A stretch of 64,000 bases of DNA from Manihot esculenta (Eukaryota > Streptophyta > Magnoliopsida > Malpighiales > Euphorbiaceae). The notes below the pieces were generated by a model that searched no databases, was not told the DNA's origin, and saw only the letters and a list, made by a program, of their open reading frames with translations. Where the stretch lies: the NCBI RefSeq assembly GCF_001659605.2, contig NC_035178.2, forward strand, positions 2,943,734-3,007,733, written 5' to 3'. This document shows positions 36,889 through 56,310 of the stretch, one piece after another. Within the stretch, counting starts at the first letter, position 1, and every line of letters starts with the position of its first letter. Position numbers and translations under genes: made by a program.

Positions 36889-39800
36889 TCATTGTGTGTA
36901 CAAAAGGTACCTAAAACTGAACTCATAAGGCATAATTTGGACAAACTGGGAATGAGGCTCCATTTTACCTCTATCAAGGCATTTAATTGCTTCCTTCCCT
37001 AGTTCACTTGGTAACTGAAGGCAGATCCAGTCCAGCAATGACTCCAAATCCTTTGCAAAATCAAGTAAATACCAATCCAACAACTTTGGGATTGCAAACT
37101 TCCTGGTGGAAATTCCAACTGCAGCTTGCAAATACTCCCTTTTCGCCACGTCCAGTTCATTCTCGACCTTAGATGCAGTGTACACTCTCACCTTCATTTG
37201 GCAATGTACATTAATCAGTAGAAGCAATGATGATAGAAACAAATTTCAATCACCCAGATAAACATAACTGGTATAGTACATAGATTAATAAATCACACCA
37301 GTGGAAATTATGCATGAACTTACAGCAGGGGAGGACCAGCTTCCGCATGAAAGTGCAAATGTGACTAAAGGTTCGGATAACTCCAATCCAAATTTGCTCC
37401 TCACTGTTATTTCATCATTTTTGGCTCCTTTTGATAAGGTCTGATGGTAAAACAAGAACAAGAGTTAAGCTCAGGAAGTCTTAATTACTTACAGAAGAAA
37501 TTAGCAAACAAGTTGATACGTGCACCACTTACATATCTCGAGTGATAAGGCAGTCTGAGGATAAAATGTTCAATGGTTATTGCACTTAGCAAGTGTCCCC
37601 CAACGTTTATTGTTCCCTAAATATTAAGAAATGAAATCACAAAAATGTATAAGCAATGAATAATATTGAAGAATATTGCATTTCAATTTATTTGTAGGAC
37701 AAATTCATAGCAAGTCAGATATATTTCAATACCTTTTGCATAAGTTCAACAATCATCTCAGGAGTTTCTGGTATTCCATGTTCTAGAAATGCCTGAACCA
37801 AGATAGCAAGGTAAGTAGTCCTTTCTATCAGCAATTGATGTTGGTGTAGAAAAAAATTACATAGTATTAATTGACAAATACAAATGAAGCTAACCATATG
37901 GAATTTGATAAATGAGAAGCCATTAAAAATTATACAAAGAGAGGCATCATACATTCATCATGCAGGAGTTGTATACGTTTATCCAGAAAGCAACCTTCTC
38001 CTGATGGGTAAGCTCCTGCAAGTCAACAGACTCAAGTTTCCCAAGAAGGAGTCTGAAAACACAGACCACGAATACAATTTGTGAATATCATGAAAAGAAG
38101 CCAAGAAGTCAATTAAATTTTTTGTATAAGAGAACTTACTTTAGCCTATGAAGTAGAAATAAAGAATTTGATGTTCGGTTTGGATTAATTGTGCCAGCAT
38201 CTATAGCAAACAAATGCTTGTATGGACCAATATCTCTCTTCCAAAATTGTGAACATATACCATAAGGATCTCGATATTCAGTTTCGTCACCATTTCCTTC
38301 GGACACTAATGTAGACAAGAAAGGTAAATTCTCTGCAGTACGCCTGCTTTTTGTTGTGCTCATTCGTAAGAAAATGCTTGATAAACATTTCAATATGTCC
38401 TCAGAAATCTTGTTTGGGTTCTCATCTCCAGATAACCTTTCTTCTGTTGTGCTAACGTTTCTTGCTTCGGCATTTTCTCGAATGCTCCCTTTACATTCTA
38501 TCTGGATAATTATACAACTCTTGTTAATTTACCATCACAAGTTTAATTAAATTTGTGATTATTACATGATAATCACCTGCAGCTTCTGAGGATTTAAATG
38601 CTTCTCAACTGGTTTATTGTCAAAGGGAGGTCTTTTTGCTGTACTTCTGCTAGCTTGAGCTTTAATAATTGAAGAACCTTTGTTCTGCTTCGTGGCATTA
38701 GTACATAACTGATTCTCTTTCCCTTGCCCATCTTCTAAAAAACAAAAACAAATGTATGTTAGTTTACAATTTCAACATTGGCAACAACCTGAATTTCATC
38801 GAGACCTGCCACTTACCAGAAAGAGATGGCAAATGCCGGATTGTGGATGTGGTGGATTCCCCTAAACTTTGAGCTATTGTCTTGACATAGTCTGGTTTAG
38901 AATTTTTAGTTGGGGACAAGTCATGCAAATCTGCAAAACTTTCCACATTTTTCTTGGAGCTTGAAATGTAGACAGCTTCTTGATATAAGTCTTGCCTAAA
39001 ATGCACAACCTGTTCTTCAAGCCGAACAACCTCCTCTTCCAAAACAGCTACTTCTGCGAGAAGCTCTAGCGTCTAGAAGAATTAAAATCCAGGATCAAAA
39101 TTTCTCTTCGAATAATGTGCATTTGCTGATTGAATTAATAATAATAATATCAACTGAAACTGGTGGGTCGCTCTGTTCCCCTGCTGCTCATTTGATTCTT
39201 CCGTTTTTTCTCAACTCTGATTAAGAAATTCCTACTATTTTGTCCTTGCATGTAGGGTGATGCGTTACCCTTAAAAATGATTTCTTTCCTTTTATTTTTC
39301 GTAGAAAAGGACAAGGAAGAAGTCAAAATCTAAGATAGAAATACAGGGAGTATGAATCACTTACAGCTGCAGGCAGATAAGGAGGAAGCCGAGGAAGAGC
39401 TCCCAAAGGTCTATTAAAAGCTCGCTTCAAAGCTCTGTGAACATTCTCTTCGTACCTGAGCTTCTTCTTTAATTTATCAACCTGAAATAATTACATTTTG
39501 AACACTTCAATTTTCCAAAAGACGATGCAGAAGGGTATGCATGAATATTGAATTGAGAAAAAAAAAATAAAAATGGATTATACATCTTGCTGCAATGCTA
39601 TTTTCCGCTCACTGCTTGAGGCTCGTCGATTTTTTTGGGCTGTTTTTGTGGCATCTCTCTGCTTGCTCTTCTGTAGCTTTTCGACCTTCCCCTTCACGGC
39701 AACAGAGATTGATAAGTGCAAAGCAATAATGAGAAGAACAATTTGCTTACTGAATCAATTAAATTAAAAATCCTGTCCAAAGAAGAGTGAAGAATAGAGG

Positions 39801-40212
39801 AAAAAACAGAAATCAAAAGAAATGTTTTTCATAAAAATCATAATTATGCAGAGAAAATTTGGTGACTGCAGGAGATCGGAATGTCCAAAAGAAATCTACA
39901 TTAAAAATCAAGGGAGATTAGCATTTCTTTTCTAGTAATTTTACAGATTTAACTGAAAACGCCGTTCGTATTTTCCTCATACGGCCACTTTATCGGGATT
40001 CCAGCGACTTTCAGCTTCGGAATCCTCGTAATTGAATTCATGAATTGGATAGAGAATGCAGAGTTAAAAAAACTGTTCTTTCAAAACAGAAAAGAACATT
40101 AAAAGATCAAACATCACTGTTTAAAATGGATTATTCTGATAAACTAGCTTACTTTATCAGACTTCACTGGACCTTTCATGGTCTGCAGCCTTGTTCCGGC
40201 TCTCGTGTTCAT
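36889..40212 (-). CDS. MIP1-like leucine-zipper / DUF547 protein, 11 exons, 574 aa
   Basis: Member of the plant family with an N-terminal coiled coil (ternary complex factor MIP1 leucine zipper) and a C-terminal DUF547. Exons (minus): 40212-40153, 39691-39584, 39481-39365, 39072-38817, 38734-38577, 38501-38140, 38052-37953, 37792-37733, 37616-37533, 37440-37324, 37191-36889. All are GT-AG and total 1725 nt. The start [15 protein letters not shown] resembles other family N-termini. The coiled coil covers about 57-125 (heptad-like [39 protein letters not shown]). Residues 125-330 form a polar, poorly conserved linker. DUF547 spans about 335-480 with [40 protein letters not shown] and [21 protein letters not shown]547 has distant similarity to cysteine-protease folds, but its activity is not established. 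Confidence 0.9.
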
Positions 40213-40654
40213 CTTTCACTATATTTCACTCCCCTCTAAATCTGCGAGTCGCATCAAAAACCCAATTCAAATAACTTGGTTAAAAACCAAAGAACCGAAA
40301 AGAAACAAAATTGGAGAACACAACTCCATTATTGAATAGCATTTAAGAAGCAGATAACTAGATTCATATCTATACCTTTTAACGGAAAGTTCATTCCCTT
40401 GAGAAACCCAATAAAATTCAATGCTCAACAATCAAGAATAACAACAAGGGTCACTTTTAATCTCTGCATTCCTCCATCATCATAAGTAAATTCAACAACA
40501 CACAGATGTAAAACACCAAGGAAATTCAATGCTCTTAATGTTTATATGTACATATGTACCCAACCCGACACTCAATATAGAGAGATGACGAGAGGGAGAG
40601 GTAGTGAGTGAGATTTCACTGCTGTATCCGTTTGTTAATTGTTTATGCAAAGCT

Positions 40655-40700
40655 GGAAGATTATATAATGGCGTGGCAGAGAGAGAGAGAGAGAGAGAGA
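40655..40700 (-). promoter_or_regulatory. TATA-like motif and (CT)n tract upstream of the DUF547 gene
   Basis: On the minus strand a (CT)n run (40679-40700) is followed by ATTATATAAT near 40660. They lie about 450 bp before the start codon, followed by a CT-rich presumptive leader. CT microsatellites near plant transcription starts are common. The leader could contain an unspliced or intronic part that I cannot resolve. Confidence 0.35.
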
Positions 40701-40719
40701 TGGGCAATGTGGGCACTGG

Positions 40720-43700
40720 GTGGTGAAAGGTGAAATCTCAAAGACTTGAACAGGTTGGCTGCCAGGGAAAAGGCAAAATGGGCATCTCATCTGGGTGCAA
40801 TATGTCGCCGTACGCAAGCTCCTATTGCATACACGCTCCGTGGTCTCTCAATCAAAAGATAACGTGCGGCTGCCATTTAAAAAATTCTTTGATTGCCTTT
40901 TTAGAATCATTCCGGAAATGCCCCTGCATCATTACCTGAAAGACCACAATGTCCACATGATATTCTTTTTTCTGATACAGCAAATGTCGATCCATATTTG
41001 TGAATAAGGTTAAGAGGGTTTGACTATGGAAGTGAAAGAGTGGCATCAGTTGGGACCAGAATTTGATTGGTCAAGCTTGGAATTTGGTTGTAAACTAATG
41101 GGTTTAAAGATACGGGCGGGTGAGTGATTATGGGATGCTATTACAAGGCAAAAGCTGCTTCAGTCACATGTTTGCCAACTAAACAATTTTTTGGTGTTGG
41201 GAAAATTTTTAGCATTTAAAAGGAGCTCCAACTCCAACCCTTACAGCCATTTCTCATTTAATATACATCCTTCTTGTTGTATTACATTGTTCTTTCTGCT
41301 TAATGTTTGCAATGAGAATATCCATTTTTTTTTATTACCATTAGTTTTAACTGAACTTAAATTCGAAAATTTTCAGTTTCAAGGACGAATTCAATGTTAA
41401 TAAATTCATAAAATTATTATGATTTTTTTATTTGTTAAAAAAAATCAATTAATAAATAGCAAAAATTGGTGTCACAAATGTGGAACTGTATTTAAATTGG
41501 TGGGGAGGAAACAAAGGTAAAGCTCAAGTATGGAATCTAAGAATTATGTAAACCCCACGTCTTATGTAATGTTTGGCGTTGGTGTTAAGCTAGTTTCTCT
41601 TATCCACTCCCAAAAATCTCTTTTTCTTTTTTGTTTTTCAAGCTAATGATATGGGAATGAAAAAAGACGTGTTTGTTATTTTTTTCATCAAATAATGAAA
41701 ATAATGAGATTTGGAATTTAAATTTTATTTAAATGAAGAAAATATTACGCATTTTTGAAGTACATAGTTTACTAATTATTAAATTTCTATTGAATAAAAA
41801 AATTTAACGGTTTAAAAATGAATAATGATGTGAACACATGGAAGGAGGGTGAGGGTGAGGGTCTGGGCGTGGATAGTTGTGGGTGGAGAGAGATATCATG
41901 AAGGGATGTGGGTTTAAAGTAAAAAAATGAAATGAAACGGACTGACCACCCACAATCACGTGACGAGTGAGTGGCGACTACTACTACTACAACGTATTAA
42001 ATAATACCTTTATGTTTAAATCAATCTTTAATTATTAGGTGTTTATGATTTGTCCACTATATAATTACGTCTTAATTTAATTCTCATTTAATACTAATTG
42101 CTATTATTCTGAAGGTGATATGACCTACAAATCAAATAAGCTAGATTTGGACAATTATGGCAACATTAAGCTGACGGAATTGAAAACGTACTTGTTTATA
42201 TTTGATTATTATGATTTGATCAGATATATTAGCTCAGCAGGTTTCCATTTATTTCAGAATTAAAATTTTTAAATTTTCAAGAATTATCATAAATTTCTCC
42301 ATTTATGTCAGAGACAAAAGGTTTCTTGCAAGCGTCCAAGCGAGCTGTTCAGCAGCAGGCAGGTAAAATGTCAATTTTCTAATTCAATTAATAGAATCAG
42401 AATCTCAATTTTCTTGAATTTGGTAGTAATTTAATTTTTGCGTATAAGAAATATATATGTAGTAATTTAATAAAAGTAACAATGTTTAGTATTTAATTAA
42501 AATCCAAAATATATGAATATGATAAAAGATATTCTGATAAGTAGAAATGAATTTTGTGTTGTGTACTGAATTAGCACAAAGAATTATTATTTGGGGAAGT
42601 TTCGTTGTTATTGAAGGACAAATAATAAATGCTTCCAGTCTACATCCACTCAACGCCTTAGGCTTTGATAGGACAATGGAATGTAGAAAAGTTAGGTTAG
42701 TATTAATATAAGGAGATTATCTGACAAGGAGATTTAATTTTTAAGGGAATGAGAAATCGTTTGCCTACTGAAAGAAACTACACAATCAGCTTAATCATAG
42801 AGTAGTGAAGTGAGATGAATCCTGGCCTTGTGCCCTGTGGATGACAGCCATGGAAGTTGAACAAGTCTTTGCCATCTTTTGGACGAGCCTGCCACCATTT
42901 TCATTACCAAACAAGACATTTGGTCCTACAAAAGTACAGACATTTCTCTCCCACATTTATTCTTTTCATCGCATTATGCTCTCTACCATCAATCTTTTAA
43001 TCCACTTTCATTCATAAGATAATACTGATAATTTACGAACAATATTCGTTTGATCTGATTTCTTTCTTTTAAATGATTCTTTTATGTACATAGCATACTT
43101 GGCTTGGAATAAGTCATGTGCATGCGCATGGAAGAAAAGATCGATGGTGACTGCTGATGAATGATTCTCCACTCTGAAAAGAGAAATTTTGTTAGGTCTT
43201 TAATGAGAGAGACCTGAGACCTGAGACCTGAGACCAGCAGGGATTCGAATGATGATGGCTCATTTACTAATCGCCCATCCACCAGAAAACTTGCTTCATA
43301 TCAGAGCTGAAAACGGGGTGGTTTCCACTTTTCATTTGTTGATTGGTGTGGCCTTAGGAGTAATAACAATTTGATTAACTAGCCTCTCTGATGATGGGAG
43401 AGCCATAAGGACTATACCCCACAAGTCATCCCTTCATTTCTTTGCTGAAAGACACAACCTGGCTAGCTACTCATCGACATATATGCAGGTCTTTCTATAT
43501 ATATATATATATATATATGAATAAAGTGAAGGCTATATAGATGAACAATGGCTTTTGAAAGCTTTTTAGTATGGGGACTTGGATGATGAGTTGGAGTTGA
43601 TGGCCATGCCACCACAACTGCAGAATGATTGTACTGCTGCTTTAATCTTTTACTAAAAGCTTGTCTGTTGCTCCCATATGATTTTTCTCTTTTTCCTGAC

Positions 43701-46700
43701 CCCTCGTTTCAGCCCACAATTCATATAATATAATTAAGTATATATACAATATCATTCTTCATAAATCTTGAAAATTTTCATTGCCTCCCATCAATAGATT
43801 CCAGAAAAAAAAATATTTTTAAATTTTGAAAATGGTTGATTTCTTAGGAATGGTGGCAGTGGCAGGACAATATAATCTTGAATGCACATGGAATTAAATC
43901 AGATCTTGCAAATTTGAAATTAAAAAACAGTTGCAGAGATGATCAAGTATTTCAAAATTTGTTGGGTCAAGTTGAGAAAGATTTGGGTCTGTGTTGGTCC
44001 AGTTCTTTGATTTCAGGTGTCCCCTGTCATATGACAATAAAATTAATGCATCAAATGGAATAATTAGAATTCAGGCAGTTAAAAAGGACTACAAACTGGC
44101 ACCCAATTCTCAAACAGGGGACACTACAATCATTCACCATATTAACCCCAATGCTACTCACTATTAATTAATAGCTTATTTATCTAAATATAAAAAATAT
44201 ATATATATATATATAAAAGTAATAAAAAAATGGGCAAATAACTTTTAGATTTTTTTTGGCATTAAGCCTTATTTTAGTACATAATACTGTATTGAAAAAT
44301 TCTACGACATATGGATTACGTAATTCCAATGCAAATAATGATGGGATGAAGCCATGGAGGTCAAAGGACATTGGTCCTACTGTGTTTGGAAGCTGGTGGC
44401 TCAGTGCATGGGTTTCTGGTGCCACTACTTTTATCTGGGGCGTGAAGCCAAACTAGAACATGTAAAGTAGAGGCACTTGGTGGGCTGGTGACAATCTGAT
44501 CAAAGGCCAAAAAAAGTCTTATCTTTTTATCCTCAAAAACTGAAAGGTGAAGATTAAAGGCCACTTTAGCATTTGGTGGACCTGCATGCATGGGGCTATT
44601 GAAATGAATGGGTTAGTTAGTAATTCATTTGAAAAGAAATCATCAGACACCATTAATCTCCATTATTGAAAAATATAAAGCTTAATCATAGTTCCTTAAT
44701 GTAAATGTAATTCGAGGTGTAATCAAGAATTTGGTATTATTTATTTCCATTAGGCCCTAGTTAGCTCACACTGAGATTTTCTAAACTGGGATTGCCAGCT
44801 GGCCTTTCTGGGGCACAATCTTCTTATAGGGTTTGTCCTGTAATCACTAGACAGGATATCTACGACCAAACATAGCAGCTTCCATTTTTACATTACATTA
44901 ATTAAAAATAGTTAAGTGGGTATTAATTATGATACCTGGTGCTAGATCTTAAAAAAAAAAAAAAAAGTAAATAGGTGAATGAATCCCATCTTAATTGCTT
45001 ATTGTTAAAGAGAGCAGATGGTCCAGGAAAGAATAAAAAAGAATTGAGAAGATGCTAAACCAAAATAAAATATAAATAAAAAAGTAAATTAGAGATCCAG
45101 TACTGGTCCTGATTCCATACCATAGCCTAATAAGAATTCACACTTAAATAGAGAAAAAGGGTCTGAAAATTAATGGGTGAAGACAAAAAAAGAGGCAAAA
45201 GCACAGACAAAATCCTATAGGATGGATAGTGTGTGTATACAGCAGTGGTGTCGGCTGCTCTCTTGATTTAGGTTTGGCAAGCAGTATTTCTTCAGGATTT
45301 GATGGGTAACTTCCTAGTTTTTCACCCTTTCCTACTCGAAACCCTAAGTTTAAAGATCTCAAGTCCCAAAAACATATAAGAGATGTATGCATTAGTTTGG
45401 ATTTTAGATTGAATTTGAGTTTGACGAATCATGCTAGACAATCAAATGATTATATCTTAGATTGTCTAAACTAAAGAAAGCCTCTGATTCAAGTAATTTT
45501 CTTTTCTTTTCTTTTCTTTTTTGCTATAACCAACTAGGACTGGGATGATGTAAGAAGAAAATTATTGATGTTATAGTAATGTGTGCATGGTTTCTTGAGT
45601 ACGACAAAGAATTGAGCATGGGAGGACCAGCTCAACAAAGCCTCCCTAATCTTTATAACATCTCTCAGTTCAATTATTTACTTTCTCGTCCATATTTAGT
45701 TTCTTCTTTTTTCAATAAAAAAGCAATTTTATTAAAAAATCAGAAAAACTTAGTATGATAAATCCATATCAAACCCGATAATCAATAAATCCCAATTTAC
45801 ATATAACATTAATTTACATCGAATTTTCAAAAGTTAATTTGATGATTAGCTATTGGAATTGATATTTTAACCTTTTTACTTCCCAGTCTTCCACTGTTAG
45901 TAGATGCGTGATGGTTAATATTCAAACGTTAACTGCTGATTGCCCACCACGATTGCTGTATCAAACATGCCATAAATATGTGGAACTCAATTATTAATTC
46001 CCAATTTGAAACCAGCTTATCCACTTGGATGAGATTGAAGTGGTCACCAGTCGAGCTGGTTTTGCAAGATCCCTCATGTTTTATGTCAAGAAAACACGAA
46101 CTCGGTTGGAATACTTAAACACATAAAAAAAAAAAGTGTAACGAAAATCTTGTTTACTGTCAGAACAACGCACAGAAGTAGGGCAAGAAATGCATGATAA
46201 TGTCTGTGTAGACAACATTTGCACATTGCAAATGTTTAAAGTATTCTATAGATTAATAATAATTAGACAAATGATGAGAAATCTGCAGCACGTGTACAAT
46301 AATAAAGTTGCTGAGGAAAAGAAGAAAGCAAGAGGGAAAAGGAAAAGTATGTCCTGTATACATCTAAAGTGGAGAGAAAAGAAAAAAAAAAAAGAATACT
46401 GATCACACAGAAATCCGTGGAGACAAGAGAAATCCAGAGTAATCGTCTGAAGGAAGAGCTTTAATTTCATCTTTTGCTAAACTTGGTTCTTACCTGACAC
46501 GTATATAAAAGCTACATTCATGTACGTCTGAAAAAACTGCAATACCTGTATAGTTAAAAAAAGATGTTTGTCCAAAAAAAGAAAGGCTATACCTTCAAAA
46601 TTCACTAAAAAATATCTAATTTGTCCATTTTTCCCGTGAACATTAGGTCTTTAAGTTTTACTTTTCTAAATTATAACAACATAAAAATAAATATTCAATC

Positions 46701-46900
46701 ATACTAAAATTATCAAATGTTGTGTTATACATATGAGACAACATCCAACAGGAGACCCATTACAAGATTCCTACTTGGGCCTCGAATTGATCCATAATGT
46801 CCATATCTTAGCTCACGTAGGCTGAAATAGTTCCCCGTCCGTCTCAACATTGAAGTCACAGATCCATAAAATTCAGGCCCATCACAGCTTCCCAGGTAGC
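40720..46900. other. Long spacer without a supported gene
   Basis: Composition varies between AT-rich and balanced. (AT)n tracts occur near 43496-43518 and 44190-44215. A 7-bp tandem repeat (GACCTGA units) occurs near 43211-43234. Balanced stretches at 42800-43700 and 44260-44620 look promoter-like but have no adjacent gene. I checked for common conserved plant microRNA sequences from memory and found none. Confidence 0.4.
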
Positions 46901-47002
46901 TCCCTTGAGGGGCCTAGATCTACAAGGTTCAATTGAGTCCATGCATCACTATAAAATCAGGCCCAGATCAGTACAGCAAAATAGGAGAAACGAACGAATT
47001 TT

Positions 47003-47075
47003 TGCGGCGAGGACGGATCGAACACGTGACCTTCAGATCTTCAGTCTGACGCTCTCCAAACTGAGCTATCCCCGC
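47003..47075 (-). pseudogene. Decayed tRNA-Phe(GAA) copy
   Basis: 73-nt copy aligned to its three neighbours. It keeps the GAA anticodon loop, but the T-stem (ACGTG against CGTCC) has two mispairs plus two wobbles, and the acceptor stem has a G-G mispair. The D-loop also differs by one base. It is unlikely to make a functional tRNA. Confidence 0.75.
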
Positions 47076-47152
47076 TCGGTTCAACTGAGCCCATGCATTG
47101 CTCTAACATAGGCCAGATAAGTCCAGCAAAATAGGAAAAAGCTAGAATTTTA

Positions 47153-47177
47153 TGCGGTGAGCGTGGATCGAACACGC

Positions 47178-47220
<43 letters not shown>

Positions 47221-47225
47221 CCCGC
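47153..47225 (-). tRNA. tRNA-Phe: tRNA-Phe (anticodon GAA), copy 2
   Basis: Full 73-nt cloverleaf starting GCGGGGATAGCTCAG with anticodon loop CTGAAGA. T-stem GCGTG pairs with CACGC around TTCGATC, and the 3' acceptor strand TCACCGC is followed by discriminator A. It matches nuclear plant tRNA-Phe. An oligo-T run follows within about 15 nt on the coding strand, a plausible Pol III terminator. Confidence 0.95.
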
Positions 47226-47304
47226 TCGGCTCAATTGAGCCCATGCGTCCTCTAACCTGGTCCAGATCAGTCTGCAGCAAAAAAGGAAAAAGCTAGAATT
47301 TTTT

Positions 47305-47329
47305 TGCGGTGAGCGTGGATCGAACACAC

Positions 47330-47372
<43 letters not shown>

Positions 47373-47377
47373 CCCGC
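47305..47377 (-). tRNA. tRNA-Phe: tRNA-Phe (anticodon GAA), copy 3
   Basis: Same as copy 2 except for the T-stem 5' strand GTGTG, which still pairs with CACGC through one wobble. Likely functional. Oligo-T runs follow downstream on the coding strand. Confidence 0.9.
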
Positions 47378-47458
47378 TTGGCTCTGCTCAATTGAGCCCA
47401 TGCATGACTCAAAAGTGTCGAGATCAGTCTAGCAAAATAGGGAAAACGAAGGAATTTA

Positions 47459-47483
47459 TGCGGTGAGCGTGGATCGAACACGC

Positions 47484-47526
<43 letters not shown>

Positions 47527-47531
47527 CCCGC
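47459..47531 (-). tRNA. tRNA-Phe: tRNA-Phe (anticodon GAA), copy 4
   Basis: Identical in all stems to copy 2, with anticodon GAA and discriminator A. This is the most upstream member of the array on its strand. A TTTT run lies about 12-18 nt beyond its 3' end. Confidence 0.95.
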
Positions 47532-47626
47532 ACATTGAGTTAGGAATCTACTACAGTAAACCCGCGCACTGTCTTTGATCAGTTCTCGGGCAATTCGACT
47601 GTGTTGATATACAAGGGGGGTAAAAT

Positions 47627-48624
47627 TTGCCGGAACAACCTGCCGCTAAAGAGAGTATCTGCTTCGATCAGTGCTCATTCCATCTGACTACCCATCCTAA
47701 TACAATGGGATTCATGATTTATTATTGTGTTGGGTCACCACAAAAATCTTCTTCTAAGCCTCTTGTATTGTGGCTTAATGGAGCTGTCGCCCCACTTTGT
47801 TAACGGTATTGTGGCTTTGACGAGCAGGGCTTAGCTGCTCTTCTCTTGGTAATGGAGTAATGACGGAAATAGCGTTCTTCTCTTCACTTTTGTAACAGCG
47901 GCGAATACTCCGAGGAGCTTAGGGGCTAATTTGTTTGGGCTATTTTCAGATGCCAATATTATCCGCTGTTGGGGTTGGATTTTCATATTCGAACACATCT
48001 GACTATTAATCAAGCGGAGATAATGCAAGTGCCCAGGTATTCTTATACATTATTAGTTAACTGGTTAGAGTTCGTGTAGGCCATTTTGTACCCCGGTGCC
48101 CAGCTTGCTCAAGCAATCCTTCACACCAAGAAGCAAGCCAACGAAGCCACAATCAGCTCAACGAAATTGCGGTAAGTTTTGTTCTTCATAGTGGAAATTT
48201 GAAGTTCATGTACCCATATCAACCTTAGTTAATTTGAGGAGATTCGTGATATTTTTAGATAGGCATTGCATATATCAACCTTAAACGACTGTGGACACAT
48301 GTTCTGATAACTGAAAAAATGTAGTATGTAATTTCATCATACCGTAACTTCTCTTTTGTGAATACTTCTGATTCCTGCTGGGAACTTTTTAACCAACCGG
48401 CGGATATCATCGGTGACCTTTATCTCTATGACATGTTGACATCGTCTCTGTTGCTTTACATGTATGAAAGCTACCCAACTAAAATAATTTCCACTAATGG
48501 AAATTTAAGAACAGGTCTTTAACTTATCCCTGCTCCGAAAACTGCCTACTCCTACATTCCACCAAGTACAAAAGGCTCTAAATGCAAATGCTACTGTTAC
48601 TCGTTATCCATGGGAAGCTTGCAG
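47627..48624 (+). pseudogene. Serine carboxypeptidase-like (SCPL) pseudogene
   Basis: Fragments match the intact paralogue 1.1 kb downstream in the same order. At 47627-47783 the frame reads LPEQP, then MIYYCVGSPQKSSSKPLVLW and LNGA; the splice donor present in the intact gene is lost. Around 47955-48030, frameshifted [13 protein letters not shown] precedes a stop. Near 48095-48175 a QLAQAILHTKKQANEAT piece appears. At 48560-48624, VQKALNANATVTRYPWEAC ends at a GT donor-like site. The signal peptide, the catalytic-serine GESYAG segment and the Asp/His parts are missing or unrecognisable. It is a truncated, multiply shifted tandem duplicate. Confidence 0.85.
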
Positions 48625-55209
<6,585 letters not shown>

Positions 55210-55781
55210 GGACACATTGGAAGCCATTCCATGTAACAATTATCTTATCATTTATGTTCCAGAAACATTTAATAAGAACATGATCGAGTTTTGGGTGTAA
55301 AATTCATCTCAAGTTCAGCAAAAGAATATAGATCATCAAACATTTGATAGTTATGTGGTACAATAACAGAAATTTAAGATGTACACATTTTAAAATATAA
55401 CAGGTAATATAAACATAAGTGTGAAAGCTTTTCAAGTTTTAAATCTCCAGAAGTTTCAAGTGTTCAATGGCTATAATACAAAGATACAGATAGACTAACC
55501 TAATAAAATTTTCCACTCGTTGTCAGAAGATCAAGAAGTGGTAATATTCCATTCCAGTGTTAGTGAACATCTACTGATTGATGTAATGAATTTTTTTCAT
55601 AAAAAAAATGTATACACAAATTGAGAGGCTCCCTTGCTGGCAATATCATTTCAATAGCTTTGTTTACAGCAAAAACCTCAATGGTCTTCAAACTATAGCT
55701 CTGACAACTGGACTTGGATCTCTCCCGAAAAAACAAAACATTTTGCCCCCTTTTTGCTTGCAGCTTGAATAAATAATTTCA
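55210..55781. other. 3' flank of the SCPL gene
   Basis: AT-rich sequence containing the SCPL 3' UTR and AATAAA-like words (for example near 55500). No other feature is seen. Confidence 0.5.
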
Positions 55782-56045
55782 TTATGCTTTGCTACCAGCT
55801 TTTGCAGGCCTTGGCATTTTAGGAAACGCATCAATCTTCTTATACCTTATATGCCGAGGACTTGCAGGAAACTAAAGAATATAATTCAATTAACCTTTTA
55901 CCAAGAAGACAAGATTGTTGAGTACAGTGACTACGGATAAGAAAAGAAACAGAAAAGCAGCAACTACCTGAAAAACACTTCTAACTTCTAGGAGTTATCA
56001 TGTGCACTCAATGCTTCAAGGATGCTCCCTACCCACCTGCCGATG
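55782..56045 (-). other. Possible 3' exons of an unidentified gene cut by the retrotransposon
   Basis: On the minus strand 55871-55782 follows a TTTAG acceptor and reads 29 codons to a TAA, with KKIDAFPKMPRPAKAGSK in it. Further upstream (about 56038-55995) a GGCAG acceptor-like site opens WVGSILEALSAHDNS, which then meets a stop. Both pieces have exon-like composition, but no donor links them in frame. The 5' part would lie where the gypsy LTR now begins at 56311. I do not recognise the family. It could be a truncated gene or chance. Confidence 0.3.
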
Positions 56046-56310
56046 AAGAAAAAGGCAGCTAGTTATCATGTGAAGCATTTGTTAAACAAGCCCTCTCCAT
56101 GAAATAATATATTGAATTGAAGGGGAAAAAAGGCTAAACAAATTTATTCCTTTCATGAAATTAAAAGTAGCATCAAAGCAAGAAATGAAGAGACACATGA
56201 GCAACATTGTCAGAAAATAAGGGCTTGCAGTCAAATAAGAGATCTCTTTCACATAAAAGGATATAATGATGACAACAAGAATGACTGAGAATGATTTAGA
56301 TTATAGTTAC

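Larger units (their letters stand above)
46926..47540 (-). repeat. Tandem array of about 152-bp units, each with a tRNA-Phe gene
   Basis: Four units of 150-154 bp repeat head to tail. Each has a spacer with CAATTGAGCCCATGC-like and CCAGATCAGT-like words, then AATTTNTGCGG, then the tRNA. The spacers are similar, so the unit that duplicated includes flanking DNA as well as the tRNA. The array ends 96 bp before the carboxypeptidase pseudogene. Confidence 0.85.

Noticed and set aside
46190..46402. Plus-strand open frame with a lysine-rich end
   Set aside because: The lysine run is a purine-rich simple sequence, and nothing else supports coding.
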